64,000 nt of DNA from Mixophyes australis (GCA_036250195.1 JAVHZZ010000003.1:342531875-342595874); one strand, 5' to 3'; counted from the stretch's first letter, positions 44,905 through 56,558 are shown. Made by a program: numbers and translations. The notes: a model not told the origin generated them from the sequence alone.

Positions 44905-45107
44905 CATACTTGACAACTTTTAAAACCTGTCTTCCGGTAGATCCATGAGAACAGGTCATATGACAAGTATAGGGGGGTGACGCCTTTGCGTCATTAAGTC
45001 CCACCTCCACAAGTGTCTGGAAGGTTGCCTGCTCTTCCGGGAGTTTAGTGAGGCTTTCTCCGAAACTCAGGGGACTTCCGGAAATTCCGGGAAAATAGGA
45101 AAGTATG
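44905..45107. mobile_element. CATACTTGCC hAT-type MITE
   Basis: Ends CATACTTGACAACTTTTAAA and AATAGGAAAGTATG, 203 bp. Interior TGCGTCATTAAGTCCCACC and GCTCTTCCGGGAG. No clear target duplication. Confidence 0.78.
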
Positions 45108-45595
45108 ATATTACTTGTTTACACTGTCTGTTATATATGCAGCCAAATTTGATGCAAGCACCATGGGATACAAAGATACACTGATGCACTAGTCACTGAC
45201 TGATTAACCCTACACTTTCTGCTAAATCCTTCTTTTACATATTTACAGTTTAACAAGTTTTAAAATCCATTTTGCCAAGTTTCTGAATTGCCATAATTTT
45301 GTTATTCTCCGTTTCCTGTGAAGAGAAGCAGGAGCTATTAAATATATTCTTTTTTCCATTAGCAATATGTTCTGTGTGATAAAATGGTAAAATCTTTTTG
45401 ACATTTAGTGAAGTACATAGTGTAAAAGTAGTGTAGCCTTGACATTTGTAACATATTTCTTAGTCAGCTGCTTGAGATAATAATCATAATACATATCATA
45501 ACATGTGTTACTCAGTTCTGGTACTTTCTGAGTGAGTTTAATGCTGAACCTGCTGGTTTAGGGCACAGGTGGTAATAACAATAATTTTCTATCGC
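45108..45595. other. No recognised feature
   Basis: AT-rich DNA without assignment. Confidence 0.3.
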
Positions 45596-45603
45596 CTCTT
45601 ACC

Positions 45604-45862
45604 CATACATGTCAACTTTGTAAAGATCCCAGAGTGGGGTGTGGTGTGGAGGTCGAAAGGGGACGGGACGTGGGGAATCGCGCCATTTTGGCTCCGCAGC
45701 GAAATAATAATTTTGTTGCGTGGGGGGGTGCGGCCAAAATGAAGTGATTGACCGCGAATCGCGAATCGTCTCACGATGGGCAGGATACGGGAGCTTTGCC
45801 TGCTCTCCCAGGAGACCTACCCGGAATTTGGGAGTCTCACAGACATTCCAGGAGAGTGTATG
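45604..45862. mobile_element. CATACTTGCC hAT-type MITE with 7/8 duplication
   Basis: Ends CATACATGTCAACTTTGTAA and TTCCAGGAGAGTGTATG. Flanked by CTCTTACC (45596-45603) and CTCTTATC (45863-45870). Interior is GC-rich with CCGCGAATCGCGAATCG. Confidence 0.85.
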
Positions 45863-45925
45863 CTCTTATCACTGCAGTAGAAAATCAACTATGAGCGCAA
45901 TTTGCTAGGAAAATATCGTTGAGTG

Positions 45926-46185
45926 ATACTGGTCGTGAGTGCAGCCTTGGAGCATATGCGAATACGTGACCTGCCAGCCAGGTTACGCATGCACGTCAAA
46001 CTGGAAGATCCACTTAGAGTAAACAAAGAGAAAAAAAGACAAAGAAATAAGAATAATATACAAAACAGATATAAAAAAAAAATATTTACAAAAAAAATAA
46101 AAAAAATATTTACCAGTTGTACTGTGTATGCACACAATTTATGTCCGTGTTTAGAGTGCGTGTATCTTACCTGTTCTTACTTGAA
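45926..46185. repeat. Diverged repeat of the 42240 family, inverted
   Basis: CGCATGCACGTCAAACTGGA followed by ATCCACTT is the complement of the AAGTGGATCT..CAGTTTGACGTGCATGCG form of the family. It is followed by A-rich sequence with two AAAATATTTAC repeats (46078-46113). Confidence 0.5.
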
Positions 46186-46605
46186 TTTGGTGTTACAGAC
46201 CCAAGTAAAGCACGCTCTTTGAGATGAATCTTGTGGTAGCTTCAAGTAATTTTTGCATCTATACAAACCGAGTGCAAGTTTTGAAGGTGATGATGATGAT
46301 TGATATATCTAAGCTTCAGGCACGTGCAACTCAAAGCACAGACTTGGAAAGGCAAATGTTAAGATGCATCTATGGTTATTCACAAGACACCTTTTACATT
46401 CCGCTCCAAGTCAAGCCCTACGTAACTTTGATTTAGTGTTGAAAGACCTCTGGCATTAACTTTCTATTTCAATAATATTTAATTTTTTTTGTTGGTTCTT
46501 TTAACTCACAAGTAAATTGTTTATTTTTTTCTGCAGAATGTGGATTCGTTAAATAGAAATATGTTCAAGATTAAGATTAGTATTTGAGAAAACAAAACAA
46601 TTTCC

Positions 46606-46735
46606 CATACTTGCCTACTCTCCCAGAATGTCAAGGAGGCTTCCAAATTTTGAGGAACCCTCCCAGATTTCCGGCAAAGTAGGCCATCCTACCGCTTCTC
46701 GTTGCACTAGTAGGGAAGTGAGCGGGTCCTTGATA
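46606..46735. mobile_element. CATACTTGCC MITE, left-end fragment
   Basis: CATACTTGCCTACTCTCCCA followed by GAATGTCAAGGAGGCTTCC. Loses similarity near GAGCGGGTCC; no right end. Confidence 0.75.
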
Positions 46736-47171
46736 ATCTCCCCATGCATGTACAGTGTACAGGTTTTAAGCTTATTGCAGTAATGATTTGACCAAGCAAT
46801 ATTAATGCAGAAAATAGATCTTCATAGAGACTTATTTAACATTTATTAAACCATGATGCTCATAACTAAAACTGCTGTGGATTCATTGCAGTTAATATAC
46901 ATCCTAAAAGACAACATTCATACATTCAGAGAGCCTATCGTGGGCATGAAAGAAGCAGTGAGCGAGAGATACATCCCAGGCTTATAAATACATAACTTGG
47001 AAATGTACAGAGCAGGAAACAGTTGAAGGTGTAAAATTGCTTTTGGGTGATACTTTATTTTAAAAGTAATGTGTTGTAGTGCTGTATAAAGTGTTTTGTG
47101 GAAGCAATTGTTTGGTTTCAAGGTGTGATGCATGCTTTAAATATGAAACAGACAAGAGCTGCTGTATTAGT

Positions 47172-47738
47172 GTGCAGAAGGTGTACACAAGGGGTACACA
47201 AGGTGTACACAAGGTGTGCAGAAGCTGTACACAAGGGGTATGCAAAGTGTGCAGAAGGGGTACACAAGGTGTGCAGAAGGTGTACACAAGGGGTACACAA
47301 GGTGTACACAAGGTGTGCAGAAGGTGTACACAAGGTGTGCAGAAGGTGTACACAAGGTGTGCAGAAGGTGTACACAAGGTGTGCAGAAGGTGTACACAAG
47401 GGGTACGCAAAGTGTGCAGAAGGTGTACACAAGAGGTACACAAGGTGTGCAGAAGGTGTACACAAGGGGTACACAAGGTGTGCAGAAGGTGTACACAAGG
47501 GGTACACAAGGTGTGCAGAAGGTGTACACAAGGGGTACGCAAAGTGTGCAGAAGGTGTACACAAGGGGTACACAAGGTGTGCAGAAGGTGTACACAATGG
47601 GTACACAAGGTGTGCAGAAGGTGTACACAAGGGGTACACAAGGTGTGCAGAAGGTGTACACAAGGGGTACACAAGGTGTGCAGAAGGTGTACACAAGGTG
47701 TGCAGAAGGTGTGCAGAAGGTGTACACAAGGAGTACAC
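47172..47738. repeat. 11-bp minisatellite with 33-bp higher-order unit
   Basis: About 51 tandem 11-mers of three kinds: AAGGTGTACAC, AAGGGGTACAC and AAGGTGTGCAG. In the middle and right part they mostly follow a fixed three-mer order, a 33-bp higher-order unit. Because 33 is divisible by three and the motifs lack stops, all six frames stay open for about 190-280 codons. There is no start context, splice signal or known family, so this is not a gene. Confidence 0.95.
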
Positions 47739-47880
47739 TTTCTACAAACATTACAGTACAGTTATCGAGAAAACAGTGACATACAAAAAAAAATATTTAG
47801 TCTGCTACAGTATTAAATTAGAAATAAAACAAAAAGTTTTGTCCATTATTGGAGCGTTTAACTTCCTGCATTTTTTTAAC

Positions 47881-48157
47881 ATAGCGCTAATCATATTAGC
47901 AGTTCTTTGCAGAGGATTAACTCATTAACATTAGACCCTGTCCCATGGGATTTTACAATCTAAATTCCGTATCACACACACCCAGACAGTCCATTTTGTC
48001 AGAAGCCAATTAATCTATCAATATGTGTTTTTTTTGAGTGTGGGAGGAAACCGGAGAACCCAGAAGAAACGCAGGGAGAACATATAGATAGGGCCATGGT
48101 CAGAATCAAACTCATGACCCCAGTACTGTGAGTCAGCAATGCTAACTATGGTGCTAC
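47881..48157 (-). mobile_element. tRNA-derived SINE, copy 10
   Basis: Complement of the family with a diverged tail (TAGCGCTAATCATATTAGC) at left and head (TGCTAACTATGGTGCTAC) at right. Body GTGGGAGGAAACCGGAGAAC is conserved. Internal deletions. Confidence 0.82.
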
Positions 48158-48840
48158 AATGGAATAAACCTGTGTGATGTATTATATGCAATAAGCAGTA
48201 TGGTATTGCTAATCTTCCATAGGCTCACATCCATTGTAATGGCCATTTGATATGAGCAAGCCAATTAGGAAAGTTTGTTGTTATACATGACTATTGGCAA
48301 ACAATATTATAGAGTGAATAACATTTCAATACAAGTTTTGAATACATTGAACACAAAAAGAATGCTGGGAAATCACATGGTGATTTTTTTATAACATGGA
48401 ATAGGAAATGAGCAAGTAGAGGAATTGATATCTAACAATCCGAATATTCCTTAGAAAAGTGTGTGGTTATAATGTATGTATTATTGGTAAGCTTTATTTT
48501 CATTCAAATAATATGCCTTTATATAATAACTTCTAATATTTTTGCATTACTTAGCATTGTAAGCATGGTTCTTTTTAGAATAAATCCCAGTGGTAAATCT
48601 TGTGCAGAAACTGTTAATGATCCAATTCTTGCAAGGTTCTAGAATACATGCGGTTATTGATAGACTATTGAGAATCCCTTTGACTGATTTGTTTTTTTTA
48701 GAGTATTTGTTAAGCTTTGTTGCTGAACCAGTTAAAAAAGCAATAATTGTACAACTATAGATTCTCCTTGTAATGGACTATGCCATTAAATGCACACTAA
48801 TATTTTTTTGTATTTCTGTGATATAATTATTGAGAGATGA
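48158..48840. other. No recognised feature
   Basis: AT-rich, no assignment. Confidence 0.3.
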
Positions 48841-48841
48841 A

Positions 48842-49269
48842 TCTAATATATAAATGCTTAGTGGCGTGTGTTATTCAGTCTGTCTGTGTGTGTGTGTGTG
48901 TGTGGAAAAAATAAAACCAAGCTGCAGCGCCACCTGCTGGGCGGAGTTATACACTGACCTACTAAATTCTTAGTGTGTGTGGAAAAAAAAATTCAGAAAG
49001 GGCTGAAATTTGGTATATTAAGATGTTTTTAATTTGTTAATTTAATTTGTTAATTGTTAAAAGTGTTTATAAAGATTTAAAAAATATATATATATTTCTT
49101 GAAGGAGAAGTGACAGTTAGGAGTGGTTGGTGGTTGCCGGGGGTGACAGTGGGGAGTGGTTGGTGGTTGAGGCCTGGGCTATGGCCCAAATGCATGACAA
49201 GAACCTTTTTAACACCTTAAGTAGCTTGATTTGACTAGAATGCATGTGTATCATGCACGGGTTAACTTG
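48842..49269 (+). mobile_element. Helitron-like non-autonomous element
   Basis: Starts TCTAATATATAAATGCTTAG. It contains GCAGCGCCACCTGCTGGGCG and two 'GGGAGTGGTTGGTGGTTG'-type repeats (49110-49168). It ends with a small hairpin GCATGTGTATCATGC followed by ACGGGTTAACTTG. A 5' TC, a hairpin near the 3' end and insertion between A (48841) and T (49270) fit Helitrons. The last four bases are CTTG rather than the usual CTRR, so the class is tentative. Confidence 0.5.
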
Positions 49270-49309
49270 TGTATTATATTTTTGTCATGCCGCTTTACCT
49301 ATAGTAGGT

Positions 49310-50165
49310 TCTTAAACGGTGAATCTATGTAACCATAGAGTCATTGTTTTCCACTTAACTGCTCCCAGAGTCCTCCTGTCAGTCCTTTCACATGCAAGAA
49401 TCCCCTCACAATATCAGAGATTGGTGGTGTTACCAATTGATAGGCAGCGTCCTCCTCATGTAGGTGTGGTAGGTCCAAAACAAATAGCTGTAATCAGGCT
49501 GAAAGGAGACAGGCAAAAATCTATTTTAACACAGCACTCCGGAAGATATAATTGCATTATGTGCTACAAAGCACAGTCATATAGCACAACTAATTTCAAA
49601 TTTCAATTTGTATAAACTTAGAATAGAATTCCATCAGCATAGAACACACATAAAATTCAGGTTTGTCAATTAATCACAGGAGTCCACCGAATCTCTTAGT
49701 ATTGGTAATTCAGGCTCAATTTGTCAAATGGTCATTAGGAAACAGCTTATTTTATAGAAATGTTTTTGAGGAACTGCTCTCGGTTGGAGGATTAGGAGAA
49801 AAATATCCCCACAAGATGGGTATGAGTATGTTAATCGATCCATCCGAGTAGTAAGTCCACTATTCCGGTATGATGTTAGCCACAGAAGTATTTAGGTCAA
49901 CATATGAGGATTAAGAATATTACCTTGATCTTCCGGTACCTGTTTACTCTGGAGCACTCATTCCACCTTGTTATAGATTCGGGGTGTAATGAACTGCTAG
50001 TGGTCTCCGATGTTATGCTTCTTGGCTAGATTTTTTCCAAAACCGTGCTTGCAATCCACTCCTCTTGTCTGTGAATCTATACAACTCTCTGCTAGTTCCT
50101 GTGTGATAATAACCAGCTGACGAGTTTCATCCAATCAATTTGGTCTTTTTCAAAGGAGACACAGC
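49310..50165 (-). mobile_element. Degenerate Penelope-type terminal region d
   Basis: Sequence of similar texture to the regions at 37.5 and 61.9 kb, ending with a hammerhead-like hairpin (50121-50153). No coding part. A 98-codon frame at 49319-49615 has no recognisable domain. Assignment rests mainly on the hairpin. Confidence 0.35.
50121..50153 (-). ncRNA. Degenerate hammerhead-like hairpin d
   Basis: On the minus strand: TTGAAAAA, GACCAA, loop ATTGA, TTGGAT, GAAAC, TCGTC. Four Watson-Crick pairs (CCAA/TTGG) remain in stem II with mismatches at its base. The ACGCGT palindrome is lost. Confidence 0.3.
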
Positions 50166-50173
50166 TCATTAAG

Positions 50174-50451
50174 CATACTTGCTTCCTCTACTGAAATGTC
50201 TGGGAGATTAATAGATTTCGGCAGAGTAGGCCACCCTTTTGGATCCCGCTTCACCTTCTTCTGAAGCTAGTGGGGTCTTGATGGTACGATTCAGTGCGAA
50301 TGGTGTCACCATGGCTTTCCCCACACAAATTTTGCTGCAACACTGTGGCAGCAAGGCTGTGATGACGCGACTTGCCCCTCCCCCGCACTTGTCCCATGTA
50401 CCACCCCTGCGGAATCTCCTGAAGGGGAGGTCCAAACATTAGGCAAGTATG
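50174..50451. mobile_element. CATACTTGCC hAT-type MITE
   Basis: Ends CATACTTGCTTCCTCTACTG and CATTAGGCAAGTATG. Flanks TCATTAAG (50166-50173) and TCCTTAGG (50452-50459) match at 6 of 8. Interior includes TGATGACGCGACTTGCCCC. It inserted next to the hairpin region. Confidence 0.82.
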
Positions 50452-50459
50452 TCCTTAGG

Positions 50460-51030
50460 TTTGCTCATGGTCATAGGGAAATGCACAGAACTATCTCTAG
50501 CACATGCGTTTCCCAATTATTGGGGCAAAGGAACACTGTTTTTGTTACAGAAACAGCTTTGTATATAGCTTTGATTTCACCTGAAACAAATGGCCTTGTC
50601 TCTTTAGTGATGCGCAGAGCCTTTCTCATTACTAATGTGCTGTTATCCATCTTTCTATGTATTTGTATGAAGTTCTCTTACAATAATTGCTGCATGAATC
50701 ACTGGCAGAAAACATTTTAGGCTGTAATTAGGTAATCGAGCATATTAAAGTATTTCATATCCTCAACAGCAAAACGCTTGTCATTTGTGTCTAATTGTCT
50801 AACAAAGTTGTACCCTTGTTTTTACAATTTATTTCAATGCAAATTTAATTTGGTAATTGTCTCCTTGCTATTGTTTGCACTTTTGATCCTGTTTGATTAA
50901 TGTTTATCTGGTGAATGAATAGACATGTAAGTTGTACTAGGTTTTCTGTCATTCTGAAGCCCTGTAACTGTAATGTGAAGATGAATTATGGGATATTAAG
51001 GGTACAAAGGTAAAAAATCACAGTTACCAT
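50460..51030. other. No recognised feature
   Basis: AT-rich unique-looking DNA. Confidence 0.3.
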
Positions 51031-51039
51031 TCAATTTAA

Positions 51040-51300
51040 AGTGTCCCTTCCCCCACCCGCAGTACAAACCTGTCCTAAAATTGGTACTGTCCCGAGGGGG
51101 ACGTGGTGCACAGTTAGGCTCCGCCCCTGTCAATCATATGCAACTTTGGCCAATTGCAGCAGGGGGTGGGGCCACAATGCCACATTTAGCCACACCCCCA
51201 CCATATTTAACGATGGCGACAGCTGGATCCGGGAGTCTCCGGGAATAGGCAACTATGCCTAAAATTGGTACTGTCCCACTGAAATCGGGACATTGGAAGG
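51040..51300. mobile_element. MITE with internal 20-bp direct repeat
   Basis: GC-rich core (AGGCTCCGCCCCTG, GCAGGGGGTGGGGCC) ending GGGAATAGGCAACTATG at 51257, the right end of the CATACTTGCC family. CCTAAAATTGGTACTGTCCC occurs at 51074-51093 and again at 51258-51277, just outside that end. Confidence 0.65.
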
Positions 51301-51739
51301 AATGTGAGCATGTACTTTTTGCACCAAAATGAAACATTCAGAAGTATTTGGGAACATTTTCATATATATTGTTAGAATTCAAGTTTTTTTTGAATCACAT
51401 GAATATAAATAGCTGGCTGAGTTTATATTGTCTTATGTAATCAGGGATACACTGTTTTGAGTTCCCTGGGGGCCAGCAGAGATGCAGGAGTACAAGTGCC
51501 TCCTCGGGTCGCAGGAGAGAGCTGATCACTGTGGTTCTAGCTCTGCAGGAAAGAATTACATATATTTTGTTAAGTAAAGCTCCAAAATTTCACAATGCAA
51601 TAATATCTTAATTCTCAGGTTATTGAAGCTAATGAAGTAAATGGCCGTAGATTTTAGCCAGACAGTAATGTAGTAATATAAGCAATTGATTTTTATTATA
51701 CTTGTTGTGTGTTTGTTTGTTTTTTTAACTCAACCTGTA

Positions 51740-51990
51740 ACTGCATAAGGCGATAAATAAGCAATCCGCTATCGCCAATGGCTGTGACACCAATGATTGG
51801 GGGACATTTATGAAAACTGGTGCAAAAACAACGGTAAAAAATATGTGCTGTAACCAAAAACCATTTGCTCTCATTTTCTAAACTGTAAAAGAAAATTAGA
51901 CAATTAAAATCTGATTAGTTGCTATAGGTTACAGCACAATTTTGCAGAATTACTTAATGGGAAACAGTTTTCACAAATGTTGTCATATGT
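51740..51990. mobile_element. Diverged foldback/GCGATA MITE pieces
   Basis: GGCGATAAATAAGCAATCCG and CTATCGCC form inverted ends at 51752-51778. 51800-51960 (GGGGACATTTATGAAAACTG, CTGATTAGTTGCTATAGGTT) is a diverged foldback relative of 29818. Confidence 0.5.
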
Positions 51991-52135
51991 ATTGTAACAC
52001 TAGCAAACCAGGAGATACACAGCATTGGAAAAATGCAATGGACACTGCCAGTGAAGTGTGACCTGCATCAAATGAACTCTATAACTTTACCAGTGAAGGC
52101 TTAAAGTTGATAAATGTTCACCTGAGGTGATTTCT

Positions 52136-52717
52136 AGGGCTGGCGCAAGCCCTAGGGGCACCTTAAGTGCCACCTCTCTCTCATGTTACACCCCCATCCC
52201 TGGTACGTCTTACCTTTGCAGATGAGACTGGCATTTTCTCCTCTTGAGACTGAGCATGTTGCGCTTGGCTGTGACATCATAGCCAAGCGCCACACTCCTA
52301 GCTTAACTCTGACATGAAAGAGCAGCAGCCAGCAGCTTCATATGTAAGAAACTGCTGTCTGCTTCTCCTTCATGTCAGCAGCTGTTTCTCTGTGTGGGGG
52401 CATTAATAACACTGAATTGGTGGCATTATTTCCATACTTGCCTACTACCGGGAGAGCAGGCAAATCTCCTGCATCCCGCCCCGCCCCAGCGACAAAACAA
52501 CATTTCCGTCGCAGGGGCCGAGGCCAAAATGATGCGTTAGGCTGTGCCCCGCCCCCTTCCGCCCTCCAGTCATGCCCCTCTCCCGGAAAGAACTTTCTCA
52601 AAGTAGGGAAGTATAATTATGTCACTCATTCAAGTTTTTTAGTAGATCCATAGTAGCCCCTTAACCATTGGCACGCTAAGCAATCGCCCAGGTTCATCTA
52701 ATGGTAGTGCTGGCCCT
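52136..52717. mobile_element. AGGGCTGGCGC element with nested MITE
   Basis: The left end AGGGCTGGCGCAAGCCCTAG and right end TAGTGCTGGCCCT are imperfect inverted repeats about 580 bp apart. The interior mirrors GGGGCACCTTAAGTGCC with CCCCTTAACCATTGGCAC. A complete CATACTTGCC MITE (52433-52615) is nested inside. No clear target duplication for the outer element. Confidence 0.55.
52433..52615. mobile_element. CATACTTGCC hAT-type MITE, nested
   Basis: Ends CATACTTGCCTACTACCGGG and AAAGTAGGGAAGTATA. Flanked by ATTATTTC (52425-52432) and ATTATGTC (52616-52623), 7 of 8. 183 bp. Confidence 0.85.
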
Positions 52718-52773
52718 GATTATTCCCAAATGAGTAGCGAATGTGGCCATTGTAATCCTAAACAGAACATTCT

Positions 52774-53514
52774 GGGCTTGATTCACTAGGGAATGTAAAT
52801 GCCGATACATGCTGTATTTTGCGCAAAATCGTTTCGCGCATGCCCAAAACCAGACCAGTGAATGCAACAACATCCACTTCATCTTCAAGTACAAAGGACA
52901 CTTCTGACAGCCTGCGATTTCATGGGCAGAACGGGGAGGGGAATGGGCGTATGCACGTAGTCAATGTACAATAAGGAGGTGCCAAGCTCGATCGCACACA
53001 GCAGCACCCGATTCAGTCTTTAGACATGTCAAAGTTACATGCTTTTCTGTCATATCACTTGCACCAGCTACAGGTTGGGTGTGATAGTCTTAGTGACTTG
53101 TGATAGTGATGACGGACTTGATGGCGTATGCAGCTAGAACATATGTTTGAAGTGAGGAGCATCTGTAAAAATGCATTTTATGTACAGTCGACATGAATAA
53201 CATCCTAATAAATGTATTTTATGGGAAGGGAGGATAATAAAAACACTTTTTTTCTAATGTTTTGTCATTAATGATTATATTTATAACAGGTGACATTAAT
53301 TGAATTTTTTTTTTTCTGTACACTCTACTGGGACTTTATATCCCACATATGTATTGTACATATCCTGCAGTGTCTTGTCTGTCAGAGTAGAGCGCACCTA
53401 GATGTTTCTTCAGATCCAGACCTTCAATATGGACGCGCATATTCCCGAATTTCATGCGTTTTCAAAAACAAACACCCAATGCGTTCATTTTGCCTGCCTT
53501 AATGTATCAGGCCC
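52774..53514. mobile_element. Long GGGCTTGATTCA element (741 bp)
   Basis: Ends GGGCTTGATTCACTAGGG and CCTTAATGTATCAGGCCC, related to the GGGCCTGA MITE termini. TCT stands on both sides (52771-52773 and 53515-53517), a possible 3-bp duplication. It contains a C/G-richer left part (GGGGAGGGGAATGGGCGTAT). No transposase frame. Confidence 0.6.
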
Positions 53515-53517
53515 TCT

Positions 53518-54635
53518 GTCTGGATAAATAGGAGAATTACTTATTCCACATACTAATCTTGCAGATTCTAAAGATCATTCTTATGGAAATACTCTGTGAT
53601 TTGTTTTGTAGTTTATTCTGTAACCATAGGCTCCAGTGAGAAAATTGATGGTAATTGTTAACAAAATGCTTATCCAGCAATCTAATCATCTTGGAGACTA
53701 TTAAAAGTCCTCCCATGGTTGCATTCAGCACAATTGTATATATTTTAAGATTTTTTTTAAAGAACCACCTTCACATTGTTATTTGGACTGTGACGGAAAT
53801 CAGGGCAGCCCTCATGTCATGCATTTAATATCCACTGATAATATACACAAAATAGTTATCTACATAATACTGCGCTATTATAACATTCCCCATATTATCT
53901 CCCCCTAAATCTCTCAGTTGACCTATGCACAATGAAAGCTGAATTAGTGCAGTCTTATTTACCATGTAGCCAAGTGTCTGATACAAGAACAAAGGCTGAA
54001 AATCCCTGTTGGCATTGAGAATGCTCAGTCAGTTGAGACTGACTCACTGCTTCATTGATTAAGGACCTCACACTCCTGTGAGAGCAAGGATATGTCAGAG
54101 GGAATAGAAAATACTGTAAATTATATATCAGGACAGTGTTAAGCCATCCGGACCTATTTGGCTGTTGTAGGAGCTATCCCATAACTGCATATGGAACAGC
54201 TGTTTACCCTAACTCAAACAGAATTGTCTAAGGTGTTGAACAAATATATATTTTTAAGATAACATTTTCATCAAACAAGAGTCCGTATTTCCCTGACTGT
54301 TCATAACAGCCATCAGATTACCATTTCTAGCATAGGGAGAAAAAAAAACCCAATACAGTTGGGTGATGTAGGTGATTTAGGGTAGATATTGATTGCTGCC
54401 AAATGTCCAATTTATGGGAAATATTTATTGTTTATGTCTAAGTCTATTAACTTTGCAGAGAGACGGTGTTTCAGGGATAAAATGGTAACGAGCAGTCTAA
54501 GGATCAAATGCGTACTGAAAATGCAAAATAACAGATAGTCTGCGGCAGATAAAAAAAATCAGAGATACGGAAAAGCTGGGAAGGGGAGATAATAATTCAC
54601 AGTATCATATTCTAAATAATTCTGGTCTCACAGTG
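53518..54635. other. No recognised feature
   Basis: AT-rich DNA without repeat or gene assignment. Confidence 0.3.
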
Positions 54636-54639
54636 GGGG

Positions 54640-55235
54640 ATTATTTTTAACTGTTCGCTTTTATTTGTAAGTCTGGTAAAGCTTTAAATGTGTCTTGATG
54701 TAATATTTCTATGAAACCATATGCAATCTTTTACTGTTGTTTTGCAAGTTTTTTGTTTTTTTAATTAAGCTGTTTCGCTACCATACATTAACGGACTGAA
54801 ATCCCTTCCTGGGTCTTTTTATGTATTGTGCAAGAATTTTCATTTGCTTTCTCTTATACCTTCCCCATAGCCATTTTGGGCTGGCGGTTCAGAAGACGTT
54901 TATTAGCCAGTCCCCAAGTGTAACATGACTCCGCCTCCTTTTCAATCATTCTATATGTATGCTGCATCACTCAATCGCTGTTAAAAACCTGCTACAACAA
55001 TCTATACCCAGAAAGGACACATTATTGACACTGATAATCAGATCAGCCATCCAGCAAAACCAGTCCTCAGTAGAAGCATGTGTTGATATTTTTACTGACA
55101 AAAGAATGACCCCCTTTTTAATTAAAACACCATGGAAAAATAAGTTTGCACAATACATCCAGCGTATGCCCCTGAGATTTCAATGTATTGATGTGGAGAA
55201 AGCTGAATTCTGAGGTGCCTGCACAGTTCTTCTCA
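54640..55235. promoter_or_regulatory. Candidate conserved non-coding block G
   Basis: Repeat-free block with TTTTTTTAATTAAGCTGTTT, GGGCTGGCGGTTCAGAAGAC and CACTGATAATCAGATCAGCC. An 84-codon frame at 54959-55213 has no recognisable domain. Possible conserved regulatory DNA, by appearance only. Confidence 0.22.
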
Positions 55236-56480
55236 TTTGCCTTAGCAATAACTCTTATTTCTCCACTGGGGCAGAGCGCCTTTCCTGGGGCACAGCGAGG
55301 CTTGGCTTTTTTAACCTCACAGACAACAGAATCATAACCTTTTTTTAAAAATAAAAAAAATAAAAAAAGACTTGCTTCCTCCGTACTTTGGTAACATCAG
55401 AGAGCAAGAACATTGTTGTTTGTTGAAGTTCTTCAATAATAAAAGTTTTATGTGAATGTTTTCTGTTGTGTGTAATGAGCACGGACCCCATTCATTCTTT
55501 ACGCAAAATAATAAAATGATTTTCTGAATAAAAATTCTTAAAATATATATTCTTATATATGATTTTGGTATTGAATCTGTTTTGATTTTTTTCTACTAGA
55601 CACTTTTAACTTAGAGCTCTTACCTTATCTTGAACCTTTAGGAAAACCCAGATTTAAGGACTGCTAAGTTTAAAATTGTATACAACAATATTGTTTTTGG
55701 TAATAATCCCTTGTTAACACAGATACCCCAGCCTCTGCTCCTCAGGATACAGTGGAGCTCCGTGGGGGAGTTCTGCAGCTACTTTGGAAAGTCATTGACC
55801 AATCCCCTGTGGTCTATTGACCAGAAGGGGACTGTGCAGTTAACACTGGTAGTTAACACTGGTAGCTGTGTAAACACAAGCTGTACTATCAAGATGTGTA
55901 GGATCTTCCTTCTGTACCCTGTTCCCTACACAGCCTGAGAAACAGTGTTGTAAATAAATGTTATCAAAGGGGTTGTTAAATAAAAGCATTTAATGTCTGT
56001 GGTTAGTGTCCATTAAATTGTCTCATACATACATACAGTGGAGGCGACCATTCTGAAAGCTGAATAACTATTCCTGACAACGCAGCCTAGTGATAATACT
56101 CATTCAAACTGGCACTTATCAAGTAGTGGTGAGAGTCCTGGGGAGGTTTTTATTATCCAGAAATCGATCTATGAACTCGAGATGGACTCTACATCAATGG
56201 GAAAATTGACATCTTGCAGTCGGATAAATGATAAAATCCAGAATACTTTCAAGACCTCCAATGTACTGTCCATCATCACTCCCCGACTAACCTGATCCAG
56301 CCTGAGCATTTGTGCAAGGAGGAATTACTCTTTATTGGTGATCAAAGACTACTGGCCGAAATAATTGCCAAAGCTGCCGAGGTGCTTCAGTTTGACCCAA
56401 CTAACGAAATACTTATTAAATTATGATACTGCCATGTTTTCTTAAATTCTTAAAGTGGTTGGGGCTGAATAGCTTTTCAA
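55236..56480. other. No recognised feature
   Basis: Includes A-rich runs at 55347-55370. No gene or repeat assigned. Confidence 0.3.
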
Positions 56481-56484
56481 GGCA

Positions 56485-56485
<1 letters not shown>

Positions 56486-56549
<64 letters not shown>

Positions 56550-56558
56550 GTGTATCTA

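Noticed and set aside
47079..47928. Several overlapping open frames of 187-276 codons on both strands
   Set aside because: They arise from the 11-bp/33-bp minisatellite, exist in all six frames and have no domain, splice or start context.
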